NCBI GenBank assembly: GCA_052143535.1
Contig: JBKQSS010000061.1
Coordinates: 62,001-126,000, forward strand
Direction of reading: 5' to 3'
DNA from: JADGRA01 sp052143535
GTDB lineage: Bacteria; Myxococcota; Myxococcia; Myxococcales; Myxococcaceae
DNA: 64,000 nucleotides
Under the pieces are notes generated by a model. It was given only the letters and a program-made list of their open reading frames with translations. It searched no databases and was not told the origin of the DNA. Positions 17,953 to 26,635 of this stretch are shown here, in pieces. The first letter of the stretch is position 1; each line of letters begins with the position of its first letter. Position numbers and translations under genes: made by a program.

Positions 17953-18222
17953 ATGGGACGACGTGGCCTGAAATTCGCGGTGCTGGGCGCTGTCGTGCTC
18001 GCCGGCTTGTCGGCCCTGGACGCCCGGGGCTTTCGCCGGGCAGCGCGCCTGCGCGCGCAGGTGGAGACGCTGCGCCAAGCCAACCGTCAACTGAGCGAGG
18101 ACAACGCTTCCTTGACGCGGGAAATCAACGCCCAGCGCGTCGATGCTCGCGCCAGCGAGCGCGCAGTGCGTGAAGAGCTTGGGTACGTGCGTCCGGGCGA
18201 GCTCGTCTTTCAGGTGGAATGA
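17953..18222 (+). CDS. Septum formation initiator family protein (FtsB/DivIC)
   Basis: 89 residues from ATG 17953. One N-terminal membrane helix (LKFAVLGAVVLAGLSAL) is followed by a coiled coil (LRAQVETLRQANRQLSEDNASLTREI) and then VREELGYVRPGELVFQVE. The E-E-LG-VRPGE-VF ending is typical of FtsB/DivIC. Family members bridge FtsL and FtsQ in the divisome, spanning the inner membrane with the coiled coil in the periplasm. The stop overlaps the start of the GGDEF gene (ATGA), so the two are translationally coupled. Confidence 0.9.
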   Translation: MGRRGLKFAVLGAVVLAGLSALDARGFRRAARLRAQVETLRQANRQLSEDNASLTREINAQRVDARASERAVREELGYVRPGELVFQVE

Positions 18223-20366
18223 GCGCCGCGCCGGCCCTCCCTACCCAGGTGCGCCGGACGCTCCGCTGGGCGGCTGCGGGGTTGCCCTTGGCCGGCGTCC
18301 TGGCGGCGGTGGTGCTCCTGGTAAGCGGCCTCTTCCCGGCTGCGGAAGAGCCCTCCTGGGCCGCCCCGGGTGCCCTGGTGCTGGTCTTGGCCGGGGTGGC
18401 CGCTGCTGCCGGGCGCCGCACTCCGGTGCACCACCAAAAGGAGCGCAGCCTCGGCGATGACCTCGCGCTGGGGGCCCCGCTGGTGGCGGCCAGCGTCCTG
18501 GTGGCGGACTTGGCGGGGGACGGCCTCTTTCCCCTGGTTTACTTAGTGATGGCGGGCCTGGTCGGCTTCCTTCGCTTCAGCGCGGCGTCTCTCTTGGTGC
18601 TTCTGGCAGTGGGGATGGATGGGCTGCGCCTGGGCCGCTCCGGAACGCCCAGGACGGCTGAGGTCGCGGCCCATGCCCTGTTTCTGGTTCTTTTCGCAGC
18701 GACCTACCGTCTGGTGCTCAACGCGAGGCTGGCGCTCGCCCGTCGCGCTGAGGTCGACGCGGTGCGTAACCGGCTGCGCGAGGTGGAAGAGGACGCACGG
18801 ACTTTCCGCCTGGTGGACTCTGGCAGCGCGGAGCGCGCCGGCGGCCCTGCGGCGCAGGAGAAGTGGCTGCTCGCCTCGGTTCAGCAGGTGGAGGGAGCCG
18901 TCGGCGCCGTCCTCGACGTCGCCGAGCTTGCCATCCGCAGCCACAGCTGTGCTGCGTTCCTGCTGGATGCCGATGACCGGATGCTGCGTCTTCACGACTG
19001 TCGCAGCAGTTCCGAATTGGTTCAGCGGGCACCTGTCCCGGCGGGCGAGGGCATCCTCGGAGGGGTGGTGCGCCGAGGGGTTGCGGTGCGGATGGCCTCG
19101 GAGGGCGGCCTGCGGGGCGTCGGCTGGTACCAGAGCAACGTCGGGGTGAAGAGCGTCCTGGCGGTGCCGCTCCAGGAGCGCTCGGGACAGCTGCGGGGGG
19201 TACTGCTTGCGGACCGGCTGGAAGCCGAAGCCTTTACCGACGGCGACGAGCAGCTGCTCTCGACGCTGGCGCGGGAGGTGCTCCGAGCGCTCGAGGTGGA
19301 GCGGGTGCTGGGGGAGGTGCGACGCGGCCGGGACGAGAAAGCTCGCTTCTTCAGCGCCATCGAAGAGCTCAACCGGGCGGTCGACCCGGCGGCGGTGTTT
19401 GCCGCAGTGGTGGAAAATGCTCGGACGCTCGCTGCCCTCGACTTCGTGGCCGTCACCCTGGTGCAAGAGGAGGAAGGCGCGCGGGTGCACCGGGTGGCCA
19501 AGGTCGCCGGGAGTACGACGGCCCGCGCTCTGGAGGGCCGTAGCTTTCCCGACAACAACGGGCTGGTGGCCAATGTCGTCCGCTATGGGGCGCCGCTCCC
19601 CGGCCGGGCGCTGCCGCAGATGGAGCAGAAGGTGGTTTTCGACGACCGAACGGAAGTGCGCGGCCTCGGGGCACTACGCATTCTGCCGCTGGTGGCGGCA
19701 GACCGTATTCTCGGGACGTTGGTTGCTGGCACCAAGGCACGTGGGGCGCTCGGAGAAGACGTCTTAAGGATGCTCGAGGTGCTTGCCATCCAAGCGGCGC
19801 AAGCCGTGCTTCGGGCGCAGCTGTTCGAGCAAACCGAGCGGCTGGCCACCATCGACGGGCTCACCTCACTGGCCAACCGTCGCACGTTTCAAGCCCGAGC
19901 CGCTCAGGCGCTGGCGCAGGCCCGCCGCTATGGGCGCGCGTGCGCGGTGCTCATCACCGACATCGACCACTTCAAGGCGGTGAACGACACCTACGGCCAC
20001 CCCGCTGGAGACGTGGTGCTTCGCGGCGTGGCGCAAATGCTTCGCGAGCAAGCGCGAGACACCGATGTGGTGGCTCGGTACGGAGGCGAGGAGTTTGCGG
20101 TGGTCATGCCGGAAACGGACCTGCGGGGTGCGCAGGTCATCGCCGAGCGGCTCCGCGAGGCGGTTGCTGCACGCACCTTCGCCACCGAGCTCGGTCCGGT
20201 GCGCGTCACACTCAGCGTCGGGCTCGCGGCGTCTCCCCAGGACGGCACTGACATGGACGCTTTGGTGCAGCTGGCGGATGGGTGTCTGTACCAGGCAAAG
20301 CGTGAAGGCCGAAACCGGGTGGTTACCGCTGAAGGGCTCCGTCCGGCGCGGCTACAGGCCAGCTGA
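18219..20366 (+). CDS. Membrane-bound diguanylate cyclase with two GAF domains and GGDEF domain
   Basis: 715 residues. The N-terminus has about six hydrophobic segments (residues 12-175), then a short coiled coil, two GAF-like domains (about 215-360 and 380-535) and a GGDEF domain (about 545-705). The active site reads RYGGEEF (GGEEF at residues 622-626), and the inhibitory site RxxD (RDTD, 613-616) is present five residues before it, so product feedback inhibition is expected. It should make cyclic di-GMP in response to a ligand bound by the GAF domains. Its start overlaps the ftsB stop, which could tie c-di-GMP synthesis to cell division gene expression. Confidence 0.95.
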   Translation: MSAAPALPTQVRRTLRWAAAGLPLAGVLAAVVLLVSGLFPAAEEPSWAAPGALVLVLAGVAAAAGRRTPVHHQKERSLGDDLALGAPLVAASVLVADLAGDGLFPLVYLVMAGLVGFLRFSAASLLVLLAVGMDGLRLGRSGTPRTAEVAAHALFLVLFAATYRLVLNARLALARRAEVDAVRNRLREVEEDARTFRLVDSGSAERAGGPAAQEKWLLASVQQVEGAVGAVLDVAELAIRSHSCAAFLLDADDRMLRLHDCRSSSELVQRAPVPAGEGILGGVVRRGVAVRMASEGGLRGVGWYQSNVGVKSVLAVPLQERSGQLRGVLLADRLEAEAFTDGDEQLLSTLAREVLRALEVERVLGEVRRGRDEKARFFSAIEELNRAVDPAAVFAAVVENARTLAALDFVAVTLVQEEEGARVHRVAKVAGSTTARALEGRSFPDNNGLVANVVRYGAPLPGRALPQMEQKVVFDDRTEVRGLGALRILPLVAADRILGTLVAGTKARGALGEDVLRMLEVLAIQAAQAVLRAQLFEQTERLATIDGLTSLANRRTFQARAAQALAQARRYGRACAVLITDIDHFKAVNDTYGHPAGDVVLRGVAQMLREQARDTDVVARYGGEEFAVVMPETDLRGAQVIAERLREAVAARTFATELGPVRVTLSVGLAASPQDGTDMDALVQLADGCLYQAKREGRNRVVTAEGLRPARLQAS

Positions 20367-20416
20367 ACCAGGGCTCGACTTTCTTTGCTCGGCGGGGTGA
20401 GGCTGCTCCCGGACCG

Positions 20417-21202
20417 GTGGACCGCCCTCTCATTGCAGTGACGAGCTGCGCCAACCCCGAGGCCGCCGACGTCGCCGAGGCTGAGGCGGTCGCCGCCCGC
20501 TGGCGCGTCCCGTACCTGGCGCGCCCCATCCGGGGAGGCCTCTCGACGCTTTTTGAGGCAGCGCAGACGCTTCTGGTGGTCGAGCGCTCGGGGGTCTCGC
20601 TCCATGACAGCGAGGGGGGCGCGCGTTGGTCCTGGGGCCTCGCAGCGCTCCGCCTGCAGGCGCTGGACGCGGGGAAGCAGGGCGAGGCGCTGGTCCGCGT
20701 CGGCGCCCTTGCCAGCGGGGAGCGGGTCCTTGACTGCACCCTAGGCCTCGCCCAGGACGCGCGCGTGGCGGCGAGGCTGGTTGGGCCGCGGGGCAAACTG
20801 GTGGGCCTCGAGGCCAGCCTGCCCTTGGCGATGCTGGCCGCCGAGGGACTCTCTCGCGAGCCTCAGGAGTCGCGGAGCGCCGAGATTGAAGTCCACCACA
20901 TGGATTGCCGTGCCCACCTCGCGCGTCTGCCGCCGGGGAGCTTCGACGTGGTGCTGTTCGACCCGATGTTTTCCCGAGAGCGGCGCGCCCAACCAAGCTT
21001 CGCGCTGTTGCGCCGGCTGGCGAGCCCGGCGCGCCTGGACGCGCCGACGCTAGCTGAAGCCCGGCGGGTCGCCCGACGCGCCGTTTTGGTTAAGGCGCCC
21101 CGCTACGGCCCGGAGCTCAAGGCATTAGGGCTCGTCCCCGAGGCCAGCTCGCGCAGCGCGCCCGTTGTCTGGGCCAAGGTGGCCTCGGTCAGCAGCCGCT
21201 GA
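20417..21202 (+). CDS. Class I SAM-dependent methyltransferase, RsmJ-like
   Basis: 261 residues from GTG 20417. The Rossmann motif I is VLDCTLGLAQDARVAARLVG, followed by LVGLEASLPLAMLAAEGL and the catalytic DPMF in SFDVVLFDPMFSRERRAQ. The DPMF motif and the order of segments match RsmJ (YhiQ), which methylates N2 of a guanine in 16S rRNA (G1516 in E. coli). The N-terminal about 90 residues resemble the small N-domain of RsmJ. Substrate is inferred from family only. It is separated by 50 bases from the cyclase gene upstream and is convergent with the nucleotidase gene. Confidence 0.75.
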   Translation: MDRPLIAVTSCANPEAADVAEAEAVAARWRVPYLARPIRGGLSTLFEAAQTLLVVERSGVSLHDSEGGARWSWGLAALRLQALDAGKQGEALVRVGALASGERVLDCTLGLAQDARVAARLVGPRGKLVGLEASLPLAMLAAEGLSREPQESRSAEIEVHHMDCRAHLARLPPGSFDVVLFDPMFSRERRAQPSFALLRRLASPARLDAPTLAEARRVARRAVLVKAPRYGPELKALGLVPEASSRSAPVVWAKVASVSSR

Positions 21203-21216
21203 GGCCCGCTCTGGCG

Positions 21217-22908
21217 TCACAGGGGTGGGCGAGTCGAGCCTTTGGCCGGCCCCTCGCTGCCGATGGGAGCCAGCTTCCCAGAAGGTGCGCCGCCCTGCTC
21301 GTGCGGCATCAGCTCTCGCTGGCTGCGCAAGTACTGGGTGGGCGAGACGTGAAGCAAGTTGCTTACCCGGGAGGTGTAGAGGCAGGCGTACTGCTCCACC
21401 TGCGCGCCAAAGCGGCTGTTTTCATGCCCCTCCTTGAAGAGCAGACCCCAGTAGGGGTTGAAGCCAGCCTCGACGTCGCGCTCCAGCGTCTCGGCGATTC
21501 CGATGGCCACTCTGAGGGCACGTCGCAGGCGCTCGAGCTCCAGTTTCGCCGTTCGCCTTTCCTGCTCGAGTTGGCCTCGTTCGGTGTCGCTTGGGCTGTC
21601 GCGCTCTAGGCGCCGCTCCAGGGAGCCGAGCTGGGCCTTGTGCTGGTTGACTGCGTCGTCCAGCCGAGCCCGGAGCAACTCCACCTCGGAGAGGCGTGAA
21701 ATTTCCTCCCGTCGCCCCTCGGTGTAGCGGATTTCATCCTCCAGCTCTTGCACCACCATGCAAGTGCGCCACAGAGAGGCTTTTCGCGACTTGAGGATGT
21801 CGCCGTAGATGTGGTCGCCGACGTACAGCACCTTCTCCCCGGAGAAGCCGGTCATCCGCTCGAAGCTCGCGAGGTTACCACCCCGGTACACCCTCCAGCG
21901 GTCGAGCGAGGTGGCTTCGCCGACGACGGTGCCCTCGTCGGAGGCGGGGTCCAGCTCGAGGAAGGGGCGAGTGTCCGAGAAAAACCCGGGCTTGTCCGCA
22001 CCCGTAATGACGACGTCGAAGTAGTTGCGCCAGTTGGGGTACTCGGGGGCCAGGCCATCCAGCAGGTGCGACATCACCGCCTGGGTGTAGTCCCACTGGG
22101 AATTGGTGAGCAGGAAGAGTTTTTTTCCCCCGGACCGCAGACGGTGAAGGGCCGGACCGAGCTCCGGGTCCCGGTAGATGTAGCGCGCGATGTCGCGTCG
22201 GACCGCGCGCTTGAGGGAGTTGTCGCGGTGCACCGAGTCGATGGCCTCGCGCACGTCGTCGTACAGCCGCCCGAAGTCCATCGGGTGCCCCCGGGATTCG
22301 AGCAGCTCGATGATGGCGGCGTAAGCCCACGCCTCCGGAAGCGAGAACAGCGTGTCAATCCACGCGTACCGGTTGCCGCGCAACCGGACCGGTTCGTTGC
22401 GGTAGAGCCGTTGCCAGGCCTCGTGCCCCAGCGGCCGGAGGCCATGCCAGGCGCGGCCAACCTGCCCGAAGCGGTCCAGCTTGAGCAAATTGCCATGGGA
22501 GCGGTCGACCACCAGCCCACGCATGACGAAGGTGTGGTCGTAAGGGAGAAGCCCAATCTCCTGCGGGTAGCCATGCGCAGTGATGAGCCGGCCCAACGTC
22601 AAGTCGAAGGAGAGCTGCTCGATGCGGCGCTGGTGGTAGATGGCCAGCGTGTAGTCCATGTCGAAGCCGACCATCTCCACCGCCGCCAGCCGGAGGTTGC
22701 GATTGACGAAGACGCCGCGGGCGCGGTCTGCGTCGGGGCGCTCGCGGGGCGCTGCCAACAGATGGGCCAGCTCCTCATCATCGAGCAGGTCCAGCGCCTC
22801 ATCTTCGGCCACCCGCGCCTCGATTGACTGGGGCCCCTCGGGGGTGCCCCCGTGGACGACGGAGAGGGGAAGGGCGGCTTGCGACGCACCGGGGGTGGGT
22901 GAACGCAT
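21217..22908 (-). CDS. HAD-IG family 5'-nucleotidase (cytosolic purine nucleotidase type)
   Basis: About 563 residues from ATG 22908; the frame is open to 23118, but the extra residues look non-coding. HAD motif I is EMVGFDMDYTLAIYHQ (DMDYT), motif II is KLFLLTNSQWDYTQ, and the late motif is VLYVGDHIYGDILKSRK. These match the eukaryotic-like cN-II group, found in Myxococcota and some other bacteria. The reaction is hydrolysis of purine nucleoside monophosphates. A coiled coil (about residues 430-500) with many Arg and Glu is inserted before the C-terminal FNPYWGLLFKEGHENSRFG. It is convergent with the methyltransferase gene. Confidence 0.92.
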   Translation of the reverse strand: MRSPTPGASQAALPLSVVHGGTPEGPQSIEARVAEDEALDLLDDEELAHLLAAPRERPDADRARGVFVNRNLRLAAVEMVGFDMDYTLAIYHQRRIEQLSFDLTLGRLITAHGYPQEIGLLPYDHTFVMRGLVVDRSHGNLLKLDRFGQVGRAWHGLRPLGHEAWQRLYRNEPVRLRGNRYAWIDTLFSLPEAWAYAAIIELLESRGHPMDFGRLYDDVREAIDSVHRDNSLKRAVRRDIARYIYRDPELGPALHRLRSGGKKLFLLTNSQWDYTQAVMSHLLDGLAPEYPNWRNYFDVVITGADKPGFFSDTRPFLELDPASDEGTVVGEATSLDRWRVYRGGNLASFERMTGFSGEKVLYVGDHIYGDILKSRKASLWRTCMVVQELEDEIRYTEGRREEISRLSEVELLRARLDDAVNQHKAQLGSLERRLERDSPSDTERGQLEQERRTAKLELERLRRALRVAIGIAETLERDVEAGFNPYWGLLFKEGHENSRFGAQVEQYACLYTSRVSNLLHVSPTQYLRSQRELMPHEQGGAPSGKLAPIGSEGPAKGSTRPPL

Positions 22909-23005
22909 GGGGGGAATGCTGGCACAACCGCAGCCCGGCTCCAGCTGCCGGCCAGCCGTTTTCTTGCGGCTGTAGCTCCGGGCGTGGCACGGTGGGTGTT
23001 TGGCC

Positions 23006-23284
23006 ATGGGACGCCGAGCTCGCTCCGATGCCGACCTCGCCGTTCGGCTGGCCGGGCGAATTGCTGAGTTGGAGGACCGCATCCGGGCACTGGAGTTGCG
23101 GGTGGCCCGGGTCTCCAAGAGCGGGGAGCGGATTGCGGCCGAGAAGGCCGCCTTGCGTCCTCCGACGCCCAGCGCCTCCCGCTGTCCAGGGTGCTTGCTC
23201 GAGCTACCGCGGGGACGCCGGGGCCCATCCTGCGTGTGGTGTGGCTTCGTCTTCTCAGCCGTCCGTCGGCGGGCGGTCCGCTAG
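23006..23284 (+). CDS. Small protein with coiled coil and C-terminal zinc ribbon
   Basis: 92 residues from ATG 23006. Residues 10-45 form a heptad-like helix (LAVRLAGRIAELEDRIRALE). After a Pro/Ala linker, the end has CPGCLLELPRGRRGPSCVWC, two CxxC pairs that probably bind zinc. The layout (coiled coil plus zinc ribbon) suggests a small nucleic acid or protein binder. No name is recognised. The ribosome site is weak and the gene is short, so confidence is moderate. It is divergent from the nucleotidase gene and lies 57 bases before the M16 peptidase pair. Confidence 0.55.
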   Translation: MGRRARSDADLAVRLAGRIAELEDRIRALELRVARVSKSGERIAAEKAALRPPTPSASRCPGCLLELPRGRRGPSCVWCGFVFSAVRRRAVR

Positions 23285-23340
23285 GCTCGCCTCGCTGAGG
23301 GGTGGCGGACGCCCCGGCCGAGGGCTATGGAGGGCAACCC

Positions 23341-24600
23341 ATGCCTCCGCTCTTCCGGGTGCACGAAGCCACCCTGCGCAATGGTTTGCGCGTCCGCGTT
23401 GTGCCCAGCACCGAGACACCGGTGGTGAGCCTCTACACGTTTTTCCGGGTGGGCTCGCGCAATGAGCGCCCCGGGCTCACCGGCATCAGCCACCTCTTCG
23501 AGCACATGATGTTTAACGGCGCCGAGAAGTACGGCCCGCACCAGTTCGACGAGGTGCTGGAGTCGCACGGCGGCCGTTCCAACGCCTACACGAGCCATGA
23601 CTTGACGGTGTACTACGAGGAGTTTGCTTCCGAGGCCTTAGAGCAGGTGCTCGACCTGGAGGCCGACCGCATGCGCTCGTTGGCCATCTCCAACCGGATG
23701 CTCGAACGCGAGCGCGAGGTAGTGAAAGAGGAGCGCCGCCTGCGGGTCGACAATGAGGTCATGGGCTTGATTGACGAGGAACTCCAAGCCCTCGTGTACC
23801 AGGCCCACCCTTACCGCTGGCCAGTCATCGGGTGGATGGGCGACATCGAGGCCATCCAGCGCCAGGACTGCGAGGCCTACTTCCGGACGTATTACGCGCC
23901 AAGCAACGCTGTGCTTTGGATTGCGGGCGACGTGGAGCCTGAAGCGACGCTTCGCAAGGTGCGGAAGGCCTATGGCGACATTCCACGTGGGCCACCGGTT
24001 CCGGCGGTGGTGAACGCCGAGCCTGCGCAGCGAGGCGAACGTCGGAGCGTGCTTTCCCATCCCGCCCAGGCGCCAGGCTTACTGGTGGCCTACCGCGGGC
24101 CGCCCGTTTCTCACCCCGACGCCGTCACCTTGGACGTGCTCGAATTCATCCTGGCCATGGGCGAGGGCAGCCGCCTCAACAAACGGCTGGTGTACGAGGA
24201 GAAAGTCGCCGTGGACGTGGGGATGGACTGGAGCTGGCGGCTCGACCCGGGCGTGCTGCTCTTCCACGCCGAACTGGCTCCCGCCGGCGACCCGGCCCGG
24301 CTCGAGGCTGCCCTGTACCGGGAGCTTTCTCGGGTGGCTGAGCACGGAGTCACCGAGCGCGAACTCGACAAGGCGAAGAACAACCTGCGCGCGCACTTGA
24401 TGCGCGAACTCACCACCAGCTCGGGAAGGGCCCATGCGCTAGGCAGTTACGAGGCCTACCTCGGCTCGTGGCGAGCCGGACTGCGGCTTCCCGAGCGCTA
24501 CGCGGCGGTCGAGGCGGTGGCCGTCCAGGCCGTCGCCGCCCGTTACCTGTTGCCCTCGCAGCGCTCGGTGGTGACGCTGCTGCCGGGGGCCTCGGCGTGA
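23341..24600 (+). CDS. M16 family zinc peptidase, catalytic subunit
   Basis: 419 residues from ATG 23341, which has GGAGGG six bases upstream. The frame is open to GTG 23302. The zinc motif HLFEH is at residues 51-55 (GISHLFEHMMFNG), and EREREVVKEERRLRVDN supplies the downstream glutamate ligand. No signal peptide is evident, so it is probably cytoplasmic. The C-terminal half is the second structural repeat. Its stop overlaps the GTG of the partner gene by four bases (GTGA), so the two are made in fixed ratio. Together they resemble heterodimeric processing peptidases. Confidence 0.93.
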   Translation: MPPLFRVHEATLRNGLRVRVVPSTETPVVSLYTFFRVGSRNERPGLTGISHLFEHMMFNGAEKYGPHQFDEVLESHGGRSNAYTSHDLTVYYEEFASEALEQVLDLEADRMRSLAISNRMLEREREVVKEERRLRVDNEVMGLIDEELQALVYQAHPYRWPVIGWMGDIEAIQRQDCEAYFRTYYAPSNAVLWIAGDVEPEATLRKVRKAYGDIPRGPPVPAVVNAEPAQRGERRSVLSHPAQAPGLLVAYRGPPVSHPDAVTLDVLEFILAMGEGSRLNKRLVYEEKVAVDVGMDWSWRLDPGVLLFHAELAPAGDPARLEAALYRELSRVAEHGVTERELDKAKNNLRAHLMRELTTSSGRAHALGSYEAYLGSWRAGLRLPERYAAVEAVAVQAVAARYLLPSQRSVVTLLPGASA

Positions 24601-25925
24601 GCCAGGCCGACCGCATTCTTCCACCGAGGACCCAGTTCACCACCCCCGACGGACTCCAGGTGGAGGTGGCCCGGCGGGGAAGCGTCCCGCTGGTTTCCAT
24701 CCGGCTGGTGGTGCAGTCCGGCGCGGCGGCCGACCCCCCGGACCTTCTCGGTGTGGCCGACTTCACGGTCAGACTGATGCGACGAGGCACCGCCCGGCTC
24801 GACGCTGATGCGCTCAACGAGGCGGTCGAATTCGTGGGGGGGTCGCTGGCCGTCTTTGCTGCCGAGGACTTTCTCGCCCTGGCGGTGACGACGCCGGCCG
24901 AGCACCTTTCCGGCATGCTCGACGTACTCGCGCAGATGGTTCGAGAGCCAACCTTCCCGCAACACGAATTCGACACCGAGCGCGACCGCACTCTGGCGCA
25001 GTTCGCCAATGACCTCGACGACCCGGGGCTACTGGCGGACCGTGCCCTTCAGCGCGGGCTCTGGGGCAGCCACCCCTACGGACACGACGTGGCCGGAAAC
25101 CGTGCTTCGGTGGAACGGCTGGTGCGCGACGACGTCGTCGCCTTCCACCGGACCTGGTTCGGGCCGCAGGTCGCCTGCTTGGTGTTGGTCGGCGCCGTGG
25201 ACGCCGCCTCCGCCCGGCCTCAGGTGGAGCGCGCCTTTGCCGGCTGGAAGGGTGGGCAGAAGGCGCCGGCAATTCCCCCGACCGTCGGGCAGGCCCCCTC
25301 CGAGGGGAAGGTGCTGGTGGTGGACCGGCCGGACCAGACGCAGGCGCAGGTGCGCCTCGGCGGGCTCGCCTACCGCCGCGGAGACCCAGTCACCTTCTCT
25401 GCGCAGGTGATGAATGCAGCGCTTGGCGGAGGTTTTACCTCTCGCCTCGTCCGGGAGGTGCGCATCAAGCGCGGCCTGTCCTATGGCGTCGGAAGTAGCT
25501 TTGAGACGCTGCGCTCTGCAGGGAGTTTTTCGGTGTCGTCCTTTACCAAGGTGAAGACAACGCGTGCGCTGCTCGACGTCACCCTCGGCGAGGTCGAGCG
25601 GATGCGACAGAGGGGCCCAACCCAGGCCGAAGTGAGCAAGGCACAGGAGTACCTGGCCGGCCTCTTCCCGCTTCGGGTCGAGACCAACGAGGCGGTCGCG
25701 AGCGCCATTGCCGACCTGTGGGTGTATTCGCTCGGAGCGGATTGGGTGGATAGCTACCGTTCCCGCATCCGAGCCGTGACGCGCGCCGAGGCCGCTCAGG
25801 CCGCCGAAAGCTTCTGCTTTCCCCAGCCAGCGGCCGTGGTGCTGGTTGGACCGGGCGAGGCGCTGCAGCGGGCAGCCGTGGGGCTGGGCCAGGTGACAGT
25901 GGTGCCGGCCCGCGAACTCCTGTGA
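24597..25925 (+). CDS. M16 family protein, non-catalytic partner subunit
   Basis: 442 residues from GTG 24597, overlapping the upstream stop. The fold is M16 throughout (FTTPDGLQVEVARRG, then EFVGGSLAVFAAEDF, and the C-terminal half with RIKRGLSYGVGSSFETL). At the place of the zinc motif it reads ADFTVRLMRRGT: residues 55-59 are DFTVR instead of HxxEH, so zinc binding is lost. The glycine-rich LGGGFTSRLVREVR segment is typical of the inactive subunit that helps hold substrate. It should pair with the product of the preceding gene. The stop overlaps the start of the RluA gene. Confidence 0.92.
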   Translation: MSQADRILPPRTQFTTPDGLQVEVARRGSVPLVSIRLVVQSGAAADPPDLLGVADFTVRLMRRGTARLDADALNEAVEFVGGSLAVFAAEDFLALAVTTPAEHLSGMLDVLAQMVREPTFPQHEFDTERDRTLAQFANDLDDPGLLADRALQRGLWGSHPYGHDVAGNRASVERLVRDDVVAFHRTWFGPQVACLVLVGAVDAASARPQVERAFAGWKGGQKAPAIPPTVGQAPSEGKVLVVDRPDQTQAQVRLGGLAYRRGDPVTFSAQVMNAALGGGFTSRLVREVRIKRGLSYGVGSSFETLRSAGSFSVSSFTKVKTTRALLDVTLGEVERMRQRGPTQAEVSKAQEYLAGLFPLRVETNEAVASAIADLWVYSLGADWVDSYRSRIRAVTRAEAAQAAESFCFPQPAAVVLVGPGEALQRAAVGLGQVTVVPARELL

Positions 25926-26635
25926 CGCCCCTCCCGCTCCTGTGGCGGGGTGCAGGCCTGGTGGCGGTGGACAAACCGGCCGGGGTCCTGGTGGTGCCGG
26001 GACGACAAGAAAAGGCCTGCGTGCGGGTGCTGTTGGAGGCGAGCCTGGGCCAGCCGGTGTGGGTCGTCCACCGGCTCGACCGGGACACCAGCGGGCTGCT
26101 GCTGTTTGCCCTCGACGCCGCCTCGCACCGAGCAGCCAATCTGGCCTTCGAAACCGGCCGCGTGAAAAAGACGTACCTGGCGTTGGTAGCGCCAGCGCTG
26201 GAGCGAGCCAGGAATATGGACTTGCCGCTCGTGCCGGCGAGGCGGGGCCGAATGCGACTCGCCCGCCCCGGCGAAGTGGGAAAAGCGGCTCAAACCCGGC
26301 TTGTCCCCGTGGAGTGGTACCCGGAGGCCGGCCTGGTTCAGGCAGAGCCCCTCACCGGACGCACCCACCAGATTCGCCTACACCTGCAAGCTGCCGGCTC
26401 TCCGCTCCTGGTGGACCCACAATACGGACGGCCCGAGGCGGTCAAGGCAGCCGCATTGGGAGGGACCGGCGAGGACGTCGTCCTCGCTCGCACCCCGCTC
26501 CATGCCGCGCGGCTCGTGCTCGACGGGGGCGGCGGCCTGCCTGCCATCGACCTCGAGGCGCCACTTCCAGCGGACATGCGACGGGCGGTGGCACTGCTGC
26601 GCCGTCAGGGGCCCACCGTGAAGGAAGGGGACTGA
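25922..26635 (+). CDS. RluA family pseudouridine synthase
   Basis: 237 residues from GTG 25922, overlapping the upstream stop by four bases. The catalytic motif is VWVVHRLDRDTSGLLLFA, with the nucleophile Asp in HRLDRDTSG. LVAVDKPAGVLVVPG precedes it and LTGRTHQIRLHLQAAG follows, all standard in RluA-type synthases. There is no S4 domain, so it is the short form. It converts uridine to pseudouridine in rRNA or tRNA; the site cannot be inferred. It ends the three-gene overlapping run. Its 3' end overlaps the convergent lipoprotein gene by about 30 bases. Confidence 0.93.
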   Translation: MTPLPLLWRGAGLVAVDKPAGVLVVPGRQEKACVRVLLEASLGQPVWVVHRLDRDTSGLLLFALDAASHRAANLAFETGRVKKTYLALVAPALERARNMDLPLVPARRGRMRLARPGEVGKAAQTRLVPVEWYPEAGLVQAEPLTGRTHQIRLHLQAAGSPLLVDPQYGRPEAVKAAALGGTGEDVVLARTPLHAARLVLDGGGGLPAIDLEAPLPADMRRAVALLRRQGPTVKEGD

